From: Myxococcota bacterium
GTDB lineage: Bacteria > Myxococcota > UBA727 > JAHDBA01
DNA length: 64,000 bases
Direction: 5' to 3'
NCBI GenBank assembly: GCA_020630615.1
Contig: JAHDBA010000014.1
Coordinates: 1-64,000 of the forward strand
Under the pieces are notes generated by a model that saw only the letters and a list, made by a program, of their open reading frames with translations, was not told the origin of the DNA and made no database searches. This document shows, piece after piece, positions 1-8,040 of this stretch; position 1 is the first letter of the stretch, and each line of letters opens with the position of its first letter. The position numbers and the translations under genes were made by a program.

Positions 1-3000
1 ACTTACAATCTGCAGCGCAATCCGCACTCGAGTCGCAAAGCTCAACGCCTGTTTGCACCACACCATCACCGCATTCAGCGACCGTACAAGCGTTCGTGCA
101 AGAATCGTTATCGTTCGTGTTGCCGTCGTCGCATTCATCAGCAGGGCCGACGATTCCGTCACCGCACACCGCATTTGTACATGAATTTGTACAGAAATCA
201 GTGTCGTCAGTGTTCCCGTCATCACATTCGTCATCTGGACTTATGATGCCGTCACCACATATCGCAACCATGCAGACGTCTGTACAGAAGTCTGTAGCGG
301 TCGTGTTTCCATCGTCACATTCTTCACCGGCAGCGTTGTTTAATATGCCGTCACCGCATTGTGGTGAGGTACAGTTTGCTTCACATGCACCCGATTGCCC
401 ACCGTCGTCACAGTCTTCACCAGGACCGACAATCGAGTCGCCACAACGAGCATTGAGACACGCGTTCGTGCAGAAATCCGAATCATCTTCATTCGTATCA
501 TCACATTCTTCGCCAGCAGTGACGTTGATAATGCCATCTCCACAAACCCGTTTGGTACAGTTGATGTTGCACGATACACTCTCACCCGCATCGTCACATG
601 CTTCGCCGGCAGAAACATTCTTAACACCGTCTCCGCAACTAGCGATTGTACAATCCGCATTACAACTCGCTGTTTCACCAGTCTCATCACACTGCTCTCC
701 AGCAGTCGTATTTAGAAAGCCGTCACCGCAAGATGCAAGGGTACAATCGAGATTACATGCAGCACTTTCGCCACCGTCGTCGCATTCTTCTCCAGGTCCA
801 ATGATTCCATCATCGCATCTCGCAATCAAACAAACGTTGGTACATGAGTCGGTGTTGATAGTGTTTCCGTCGTCGCAGGCTTCGCCAAATGCAGTATTCA
901 CCAGGGTGTCGCCGCACTCGGGTAGAGTACAGTCACTATCACACGTTGCGGTCATTCCACCCTCATCACAGGTTTCACCTGGCCCTACAATCGAGTCCCC
1001 ACAGACGGCAATCGTACATGCATTTGTGCATGAGTCGTTATCATTGACGTTTCCATCGTCGCACTCTTCTAAGAGCCCAGTAATACCATCACCACACACT
1101 GCTATCGTACATGTATCTGTGCATGCATCACTTGGGTCAAGGTTACCGTCGTCACAGAACTCACCCGGGCCAATAATTCCGTCACCACACTTGGCGTCAA
1201 GACATGCGTTTGTGCATGCATCGGTGTTGACCGTATTGCCGTCATCGCATTCTTCAAAAGGTCCTACGACAAGATCCCCACAGACCGCAGGCGTGCAGTC
1301 ATTTTTGCATGTGTCCGTGTTAACTGTGTTGCCGTCATCACATCCTTCGCCGGGGCCGGTTACCCCATCACCACATCTCGCATTGGTGCATAGGTTCGTA
1401 CATGAATCGCCGTTCTCCAAATTGCCATCATCACACTCTTCGCCTGGCCCAACCACGCCGTCACCACATCGTGCATTCTCACAGTTGTTGCGACATGAAT
1501 CGGTGTCGACTCCATTGCCATCGTCACATTCCTCTCCGGGCCCGATGATGCCATCGCCACAAATGGCGATCTGACACGCATTGGTACACAAATCAGTATC
1601 TATTGCATTGCCATCATCACACGCTTCACCGGGCTGCAAGAAGCCATCACCACAAGCTGCATCGGCGCATACATTGGTACATGTGTCGGTATTGACAGCA
1701 TTGGCATCATCGCAATCTTCGCCAGGTCCAACAATGCCGTCGCCGCATACTGCAACTGTACACGCGTTCGTGCAAAGGTCACCATTTTCAAGATTTCCAT
1801 CATCGCATTCCTCGCCAGGTCCAACGATCGAATCCCCACACCGTGCATCGAGACATCCATTGGTACAGGTATCGGTGTCTATAGGGTTTCCGTCATCACA
1901 TTCTTCGCCAGCGGTCGTATTGAGTATCGAATCACCACATTGATTGTTGGTGCAATCAATATTACAAGCAGCCGATTCGCCGCTGTCATCACATGATTCG
2001 CCAGCACTAGCATTGATGATTCCATCACCACATGAGGATGTCGTACAATTTGTTGTACATGTTACACTTTCGCCTGCATCGTCACAATCTTCGCCTCGAG
2101 TAGCATTGATTATACCGTCACCGCAAATCGCATTGGTACAGTTTATATTACATGTGTTGCTTTCGCCTGCATCGTCACAGTCTTCGCCAGGGCCAACGAC
2201 ACCATCTCCACACGCTGCGATTGTACAAATATTGGTACAACCATCACTATCAATCGCATTACCATCATCACATGCTTCATTCGCAATCGTATTAAGCAAT
2301 CCATCACCACATTCTGCAGCGGTGCAATCGTCGTCACATGCGTTACTCGCACCAGCATCGTCACAAAACTCACCGGGTCCGACAATTCCGTCCCCACAGA
2401 TAGCCACGGTACACGCGTTTGTACATGTATCGTTGTCGTCTACGTTGCCGTCATCGCATTCTTCACTCGGACCAATAATGCCATCACCACAAACTGCATT
2501 TTTGCATGAATTGGTACAGCCATCATTATCCAATGCGTTGCCATCATCACATTCTTCAAGTCCCTGAACAAAACCATCACCACACGAGGCATTGGTACAT
2601 GCGTTAGTACATTCATCTGAGTTGATTGTATTGGAATCGTCGCACTCCTCACCTGGCCCTACGATGCCATCACCACAAGCGGCATTGGTGCACGCATTGG
2701 TGCAGGCATCGGTATCGACCGAGTTACCGTCATCGCAGTCTTCACCGAGAGCGAGGACACCATCTCCACAAGTGGCAACAGTACAAGCGTTCGTACACGC
2801 ATCACTATCTACCACATTGCCATCGTCACATTCTTCACCAGGATCGACATCGCCGTCTCCACAAAATGTGCAATCAACGGTATCACTACCAACGTTGTTG
2901 GTAAAATCGCATTCGCCTGTCCCTGTTGTTGGAAAGACTGCCGCTGGATTAAACGGTATCGTTTCATCCCCATCATCATTCACAATCACAAAGACAGTCA

Positions 3001-5068
3001 TGGGCGCGGAGTATGGAATTGAGAAAGTAAATGTCTCTGTCGCTCCAATAGGGATCGCTGAGGGTGTTAAGACTGTTGTAATGTATGAGGCCCCTGCACT
3101 GCTTGGGTCACCGTTATACAAGGAAATCGGCGTTGAAAAGGGAACATCGGAATCACCCGCATTCTGAATGGTGATATCAACTGTATAGTCTGAGCCACAC
3201 CCCGCAGTATCGTTGATGACGACACCAGTCACATTGGGATCAGTCGCTGGAACAACCACTTGTCCATCGGCTTGAGTGGGGATGAGTTGATTGAGGTAAT
3301 TGTTGATAGAGCCACCAAGTGCGCTCATATTGTTCGCTGGCACAGTTGGTACGGTAAGGTCGTCATTAATGTTAGTGATATTGTAACCATGCTGGTTCCA
3401 TACTGAGCGGGATGGCACCCAAGGTGCGTTCGCGGATCGAAAGATCTGTATACCTGCGCCACAAGTTGCTAGGATCTCAGTAGCTCCATCACCGGTGACA
3501 TCAGCAATCACCGGATACTCGTAACGAGTTCCCGACGTACAGTTGTCACGGAAGAGTATATTCCCGGTGGAACCCTCATAAACGAAGAGTTCTTTTTGAT
3601 CGCGGTAAACAACCTCATATGCACCATCGCCTTCAAAGTCGAAAACTACGGTGCCCGTAAGCGCTGAAGCGTCAGTATTCAAACTTTGCCACAAAACTGT
3701 TGGCGCGCTTGGCTGGTTAACATCATCGACGATGACAAGAATCTCTCGACCTTGATATCCAAACTCAACGATTCCATCGCCATCAAAATCAGCGATGTTT
3801 GGTCGCCCAGCTCCACCTGACTTTCGGCCACCCGTTCCGGCTGGGGTTTGGAATATGGGCATCAAAAGATTATCTGTCTGCCCATCCCAAACGATAAGAT
3901 TCGAATTCCCACTTGTAAGGCTTCGCGTATAGACAACGTCGTAGTCGCCATCATTGTCGACATCGGCTACCGAAGTCGGTCCGGGCCGATTGGCATCTAC
4001 TGCACTTAATCTCACCCGCTCAGTGATTGTATTTGATGTTAAGTCGATTGAAAAAACATAGTTTCCAAGAACGAGCTCTAGACCATCGCAGTCAGGGCAA
4101 GTGGTTGCGTCATAAGCGAGCATATCGATTGCGACAGACATACCGGAGGCATGTGTAGTTGTTGTGGAGTCAACCAACTCTGTTCCTGTCGCCGCGTCAA
4201 ATATCTGGTTGCCCATATAGATTTCTGCAACACCATCGGCGTTAAAATCGGCAAAACCGGGCACATGTTGGTCATGGTCCACAATCGCAGCTGTCGTATA
4301 AACTTTTGTCCATGTTGTGCCATCAAAGGAAAAAAGTGACAGGCGTTTCTGGTCATCAACAATAGCAATCTCTCCGAAACCATCACGGTCAATATCTGCG
4401 ATCGCATTCGAACTATTGTTCTGTGTAAGATCAAGGCCCGTGCTGATGACATGCTCAGTCGTCCCGGTGACACCATCTAAAACATATATTGTTCCTGGGT
4501 TTTTGTAATCATCTGCGATGACTTCAGGTTTTCCATCACCATCGACATCACCGACAAGTGGGGTCTCACGGGGATCTACTTTTTGTCCTGTCCACGTGGG
4601 TACCGGATCGTAGGCCTGAGCCGTTGGAATAAAAGTACAGGTTGCTGGACACGCATTGACGGGGCCACCGGGTGTACAAGGGCAATCATCGGGATCCCAT
4701 ACATCGATCAGCCCGTCACCATCATCATCAATACCATTTGTACAGACTTCCACGCACGTTGGACCTGCGACAGGTACACATTCATCTTGTGCCGCAATGG
4801 CTCCAGGTTCAGAACCATTAACTGTCCCGTCCCCGTCACAATCACCAGAGGCAATCGCAAGTGGGTTTGGAATGCAAGGATCATTGTCATCAGCATCAAC
4901 CGATGAATCGACTCCGTCACCATCGCTATCGACCGCAAAATAATCACGGGCCGCATTTTGCAGGGTGAACTTCGCTTCACCCGAATTGTTTCCGCACGAT
5001 ATCAACACTGTTGAAAATAAAAATAGAAATGTGGTTTTTACCGACTTACATCCGCTATTAACTTTCAT
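1..5068 (-). CDS. Giant FG-GAP / DUF4215 cysteine-repeat lipoprotein (3' end outside window)
   Basis: Large secreted lipoprotein; about 1,690 residues are visible and the gene runs off the left edge. The ATG ending at 5068 has GAGG six bases upstream; an ATG one codon earlier is also possible. The N-terminus is a lipoprotein signal with lipobox VLISC. Acidic DxDGDG motifs follow, then about residues 170-530 hold at least seven FG-GAP/VCBS units (DVDGDGKPEV, DIDRDGFGEI, DFNADGVAEI, DVDNDGDYDV, DFDGDGIVEF, DFEGDGAYEV, DVTGDGATEI), likely a beta-propeller. A CARDB-like segment comes next (about 600-720). From about position 2870 down to 1 there are roughly thirty DUF4215/Myxococcus disulfide repeats (CGDGIVGPGEECDDGN...CTNAC). 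Two repeat classes mix: the common DDGN type and a shorter DDAGES type. The family is typical of Myxococcota surface proteins; the function is unknown, with adhesion or surface binding plausible. The frame was checked as open at several points along its length. Confidence 0.9.
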   Translation of the reverse strand, partial: MKVNSGCKSVKTTFLFLFSTVLISCGNNSGEAKFTLQNAARDYFAVDSDGDGVDSSVDADDNDPCIPNPLAIASGDCDGDGTVNGSEPGAIAAQDECVPVAGPTCVEVCTNGIDDDGDGLIDVWDPDDCPCTPGGPVNACPATCTFIPTAQAYDPVPTWTGQKVDPRETPLVGDVDGDGKPEVIADDYKNPGTIYVLDGVTGTTEHVISTGLDLTQNNSSNAIADIDRDGFGEIAIVDDQKRLSLFSFDGTTWTKVYTTAAIVDHDQHVPGFADFNADGVAEIYMGNQIFDAATGTELVDSTTTTHASGMSVAIDMLAYDATTCPDCDGLELVLGNYVFSIDLTSNTITERVRLSAVDANRPGPTSVADVDNDGDYDVVYTRSLTSGNSNLIVWDGQTDNLLMPIFQTPAGTGGRKSGGAGRPNIADFDGDGIVEFGYQGREILVIVDDVNQPSAPTVLWQSLNTDASALTGTVVFDFEGDGAYEVVYRDQKELFVYEGSTGNILFRDNCTSGTRYEYPVIADVTGDGATEILATCGAGIQIFRSANAPWVPSRSVWNQHGYNITNINDDLTVPTVPANNMSALGGSINNYLNQLIPTQADGQVVVPATDPNVTGVVINDTAGCGSDYTVDITIQNAGDSDVPFSTPISLYNGDPSSAGASYITTVLTPSAIPIGATETFTFSIPYSAPMTVFVIVNDDGDETIPFNPAAVFPTTGTGECDFTNNVGSDTVDCTFCGDGDVDPGEECDDGNVVDSDACTNACTVATCGDGVLALGEDCDDGNSVDTDACTNACTNAACGDGIVGPGEECDDSNTINSDECTNACTNASCGDGFVQGLEECDDGNALDNDGCTNSCKNAVCGDGIIGPSEECDDGNVDDNDTCTNACTVAICGDGIVGPGEFCDDAGASNACDDDCTAAECGDGLLNTIANEACDDGNAIDSDGCTNICTIAACGDGVVGPGEDCDDAGESNTCNINCTNAICGDGIINATRGEDCDDAGESVTCTTNCTTSSCGDGIINASAGESCDDSGESAACNIDCTNNQCGDSILNTTAGEECDDGNPIDTDTCTNGCLDARCGDSIVGPGEECDDGNLENGDLCTNACTVAVCGDGIVGPGEDCDDANAVNTDTCTNVCADAACGDGFLQPGEACDDGNAIDTDLCTNACQIAICGDGIIGPGEECDDGNGVDTDSCRNNCENARCGDGVVGPGEECDDGNLENGDSCTNLCTNARCGDGVTGPGEGCDDGNTVNTDTCKNDCTPAVCGDLVVGPFEECDDGNTVNTDACTNACLDAKCGDGIIGPGEFCDDGNLDPSDACTDTCTIAVCGDGITGLLEECDDGNVNDNDSCTNACTIAVCGDSIVGPGETCDEGGMTATCDSDCTLPECGDTLVNTAFGEACDDGNTINTDSCTNVCLIARCDDGIIGPGEECDDGGESAACNLDCTLASCGDGFLNTTAGEQCDETGETASCNADCTIASCGDGVKNVSAGEACDDAGESVSCNINCTKRVCGDGIINVTAGEECDDTNEDDSDFCTNACLNARCGDSIVGPGEDCDDGGQSGACEANCTSPQCGDGILNNAAGEECDDGNTTATDFCTDVCMVAICGDGIISPDDECDDGNTDDTDFCTNSCTNAVCGDGIVGPADECDDGNTNDNDSCTNACTVAECGDGVVQTGVELCDSSADCAADCK

Positions 5069-5144
5069 CATAAACCTCGACTTTGCGAGGCTAAGTTGGA
5101 TTCAAATGAAATGTCTAATTTCTTGCCCCGTTGACTCAGAATAG

Positions 5145-5167
5145 ACCGATGAAATCTATGCATCGGT
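5145..5167 (-). terminator. Possible terminator hairpin after the Nudix/MBL gene
   Basis: Seven-base perfect arms ACCGATG and CATCGGT with a nine-base loop lie four bases beyond the stop of the Nudix/MBL gene. On the minus strand the stem is followed by CTATTCTG rather than a T-run, so it may be only a 3'-end hairpin and not an intrinsic terminator. Confidence 0.3.
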
Positions 5168-5171
5168 GTGC

Positions 5172-6680
5172 TTAAAGGTGCGCCTTCACAGATGCGACAA
5201 ATAGGTCTTTGTGCGCAGTCTCCCAGACGTCTTGGTAAATATTTTTAGCAAGGACCGTCAAGTCGTTGCGACCTTCGTTTTGCGCCGCCTCTTTGATCTG
5301 AGCTATACGTTTTTCACGATGTTCAAGCTGCTCGACAAGTCGTTGGGTACCACCAGCCATTGCACGTCCATGAGCCGGAATGACTGTATAGGGTTGTAGT
5401 TCAATCAGTCTTTTCATTGATTTGACGTAGGTTGACGCATGACCGTCTGGATGTGCAATCACAATGGATGAGTTCGTGGCAACCATGTCGCCTGCAACCA
5501 AGATTGAACGCTTCGCATTCCAGAGACAAAGATGGCCGGGTTCATGTCCCGGTGTGTGTAGCGCTAGCCACTCCTCGTCATCAAGTATGATTTTCTCGAT
5601 GTCTCGAAGCCCTCGATCCAATCGAAAAGGGAGTTGCTTACGATCGAGATTACTTTCATGCGCAATCACAGGGACACCGTAGGCTTTTACTACAGTCTCA
5701 ACCGAACCGATATGATCCTGGTGGAGGTGAGTCAAGATTACTCCAGAAAACTTATGCCCCAACTCAACCCTCTTTTGAATAAGATTAATTAGGTCACGTT
5801 GTGCCTCAAGGTTATACGAAGCCGGGTCGACCACATAAAATTCCTGTTGACCAATGAAGATAGAGTTCGTCGTCGTAGCAGGCGGCAACGTAGGCGTTGG
5901 ATAAGCTCTCGATATCCAGTTGGGGCCAGCAGAAGATGCAAACGATTCGGATTCCGATACGATGACAAGTTCTTTTTCATGGGGATCAATATTAAAGACT
6001 AAACCTTCTTCGAGCAAGTGTTCAACGAGGGAAGGAACCATGAGCACTTTGCCATCACGCCGTGCTTTCATGAGTTCATTCGGATCCCACCACTTTAATG
6101 AACGCATCTCTCCGCATGTTGGCTTACATGTCTTGAGTAGAAGCTGACTCTTCCCTTGGGTGTCAATGCGCATCGAATACACACTCAAATGCAGGCGCGC
6201 GTTTTTGCCCAAAGGGAGATCTTTCAAACTCGATCGTTGTAAACGATGTGTACTCAGTGACACTTTCATTTCAGAACATAGTTGTAAAAGCTTGCGGTGC
6301 GTTACTTCCGCATTATGGGTCTCCCCAAGATATTGACGAGCAGACTCCGAGCGCTCAGCGAGTTTGTCAACGCATGGCTCTTCTTCACTGTCTTGGGATA
6401 GAAACCATAAGCCAGTCTCTTCACCATACTCGCGTATCGCTGCACAACGCATATGACGATCGTTGTCTTCGAACACTACACTTAAGCCATCGACTGAGGG
6501 TAGATGCATGTCATCGGGGTCTGCACTCCCACCAGGTAAAGTCCAGTAGTTGTTGAAGGAGCCCCAGCGATCGTGTCGCTGCCCAAGTAAGATTTCTCCA
6601 AGTTCATTCTGAACACAAATCACATTCGCATAGACAATCCGATGCGTCTTTTCTTTGATCGTTTTATCCCCAAGCGTCAT
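5172..6680 (-). CDS. Nudix hydrolase fused to metallo-beta-lactamase-fold hydrolase
   Basis: Two-domain predicted cytoplasmic hydrolase of 502 residues. Residues about 15-240 are a Nudix domain: GGSADPDD opens the Nudix box and REYGEETGLW carries the REx2EExGx core that binds Mg2+. Residues about 265-480 are an MBL fold of the glyoxalase II / LACTB2 type, with the zinc motif THLHQDHIG, a later HTPGHEPGH segment and an AGD segment. Nudix domains cleave nucleoside diphosphates linked to another moiety, and LACTB2-like MBL domains are thioesterases or RNases; the real substrate cannot be read from the sequence. The start lies 9 bases after the stop of the upstream transporter gene, so the two are probably one operon. 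The Nudix part has an insertion between the G-rich half and the REx2EE half of the box (VDGLSVVFEDNDRH), longer than usual. Confidence 0.85.
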   Translation of the reverse strand: MTLGDKTIKEKTHRIVYANVICVQNELGEILLGQRHDRWGSFNNYWTLPGGSADPDDMHLPSVDGLSVVFEDNDRHMRCAAIREYGEETGLWFLSQDSEEEPCVDKLAERSESARQYLGETHNAEVTHRKLLQLCSEMKVSLSTHRLQRSSLKDLPLGKNARLHLSVYSMRIDTQGKSQLLLKTCKPTCGEMRSLKWWDPNELMKARRDGKVLMVPSLVEHLLEEGLVFNIDPHEKELVIVSESESFASSAGPNWISRAYPTPTLPPATTTNSIFIGQQEFYVVDPASYNLEAQRDLINLIQKRVELGHKFSGVILTHLHQDHIGSVETVVKAYGVPVIAHESNLDRKQLPFRLDRGLRDIEKIILDDEEWLALHTPGHEPGHLCLWNAKRSILVAGDMVATNSSIVIAHPDGHASTYVKSMKRLIELQPYTVIPAHGRAMAGGTQRLVEQLEHREKRIAQIKEAAQNEGRNDLTVLAKNIYQDVWETAHKDLFVASVKAHL

Positions 6681-6689
6681 GTCGTGAGT

Positions 6690-7976
6690 TTAATCGGTAT
6701 AACCTTTTCGACGCAAGACGAGCCATAGACTCAACATGCAAAATGCGAGCGCAGCGGCAAGCAAGAGCAAAAGGAATACCGACTCCTCACCCCAGAGAGC
6801 CTTCATCCAAGGGATTAAAAACTCCTGCAATACAGCCCCGAGTGAACCCATGCCATTGACCAAGCCTGCAATCCTGGCGGCATGCTGTGCACCACCCAAG
6901 TCTAAAATTGCGGCACCCGTCATGAGTGAATCGGGGCCAAAAAGGAAGAAGCCAAGGCACCCCAAGAGTATTGCAAAAGTTGTCACCGAAGCGCCGGCCA
7001 GGGCGTAGGCACAAAGAGCACTTCCCAAAAGCCCCACCACCATGGCCCATGATAGACCCAAACGATCACTCTTTAGAAAACGATCCGATACAAAGCCGGC
7101 AAAGAGAACTCCTGTGAAACCACAGAGGTCAAAGAGGGTCGACAGATAGCTCGCATCGTCCCCCTCTAAACCATAGCTCGTCTTCAGAATAAAGGGCGTC
7201 CAGCTCCAAAGTGCGTAGCGTAAAAACTTGATACCAAAATAGAAGAGTCCCAAAAGGAACACCGAGGTCCAGACCTTGGTTGAAAGTTTTTCCGGTACCC
7301 TCACCCGAGCATAACTCTTCTCCAAGGTTGGAACATTTAATGTTTGGTGGGTCGATTGAAGATCATAGCTGGAGAAACCAAGCTGCTCTGGCGACTCTTT
7401 GAGCAATAAAAGGTCGATGAGTAGAACGACGACCAGCACAAGTGACGCAGCCAAAAATGCTGCTCGCCAACCCGCGTTATGAAGCCAGTAGCCCGCCCAC
7501 GCGGTCGCCATTACACCGCCCAACTGGTAGCAGGTGGACCAAATTCCCAAGATTGTGCCGCGCTCGTTTTTAGCTGTCCATTGAGAGAGAATACCCATTA
7601 ATGAAGGCCAACCCGTCGCCTGGGCTAAACCATTCAAAATCATAGCACCCAGAAATATCGGAAAGGACTCCACACTTGCGAAAACAATATTGGTCGAGAG
7701 TGAGACGCCGATCCCAATCATCAATAAAGTGCGCGCCCGCACTTGGGTCACACACCAAGATGCCAAGAATTGTCCACAAGCATACGCGATCAAATATGAT
7801 GCACCCAAAAGGCCTAAGTTGGATTCAGACCAACCAAGCTCTACACCTAAGTCGGCTTTCAATGCGTAGAAGGCTTTCCTGCAAAAATAGAGACCCGCAT
7901 AAGACCACCATGTTGCAAAAAGAACTCTCATTCTCCATGTGTGTCGCTCGTTCGAGGTACTGGCTTCCAAAGTCAT
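6690..7976 (-). CDS. MFS transporter, organophosphate:phosphate antiporter (OPA/GlpT-like)
   Basis: Twelve-helix inner-membrane transporter of 428 residues, usual length for the major facilitator superfamily. The family is suggested by the N-terminal FCRKAFYALK region, the NGLAQATGWPSLMG segment and SQWTAKNERGTILGIWST, all characteristic of GlpT/UhpT/UhpC-type OPA carriers, which exchange a phosphorylated metabolite for inorganic phosphate. The central loop (about residues 195-225) separates two six-helix halves. The substrate cannot be assigned. The next gene (Nudix/MBL hydrolase) starts 9 bases after this stop, so the transporter and a phosphohydrolase-type enzyme are probably co-transcribed, which would fit uptake and processing of a phosphorylated compound; that link is inference. 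Confidence 0.85.
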   Translation of the reverse strand: MTLEASTSNERHTWRMRVLFATWWSYAGLYFCRKAFYALKADLGVELGWSESNLGLLGASYLIAYACGQFLASWCVTQVRARTLLMIGIGVSLSTNIVFASVESFPIFLGAMILNGLAQATGWPSLMGILSQWTAKNERGTILGIWSTCYQLGGVMATAWAGYWLHNAGWRAAFLAASLVLVVVLLIDLLLLKESPEQLGFSSYDLQSTHQTLNVPTLEKSYARVRVPEKLSTKVWTSVFLLGLFYFGIKFLRYALWSWTPFILKTSYGLEGDDASYLSTLFDLCGFTGVLFAGFVSDRFLKSDRLGLSWAMVVGLLGSALCAYALAGASVTTFAILLGCLGFFLFGPDSLMTGAAILDLGGAQHAARIAGLVNGMGSLGAVLQEFLIPWMKALWGEESVFLLLLLAAALAFCMLSLWLVLRRKGYTD

Positions 7977-8004
7977 CGTTGCTCACTCATTCACAAATCG
8001 AAAA

Positions 8005-8024
8005 GGGAGTCTCGAAAGACTCCC
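8005..8024 (-). terminator. Intrinsic terminator of the OmpA-TSP3 operon
   Basis: Perfect eight-base stem GGGAGTCT / AGACTCCC with loop CGAA, lying 17 bases beyond the stop of the TSP3 protein gene. Read on the minus strand the stem is followed by TTTTCG. The CGAA-type loop and the short T-run fit a rho-independent terminator that separates this operon from the transporter gene starting at 7976. Confidence 0.75.
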
Positions 8025-8040
8025 TAAAATACGTATTGAT

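Noticed and set aside
1-2880. Periodic DNA repeat that could be taken for a CRISPR or tandem array
   Set aside because: Periodicity is about 90 bases, in frame and divergent at the DNA level; it encodes DUF4215 repeats, with no spacers or identical repeats.
96-3167. Long plus-strand open frames (Ser/Pro/His-rich) opposite the repeat lipoprotein
   Set aside because: They are antisense shadows. The repeated CGDG and DDGN codons give stop-free antisense frames of periodic composition; the minus-strand gene has the domains and signal peptide.
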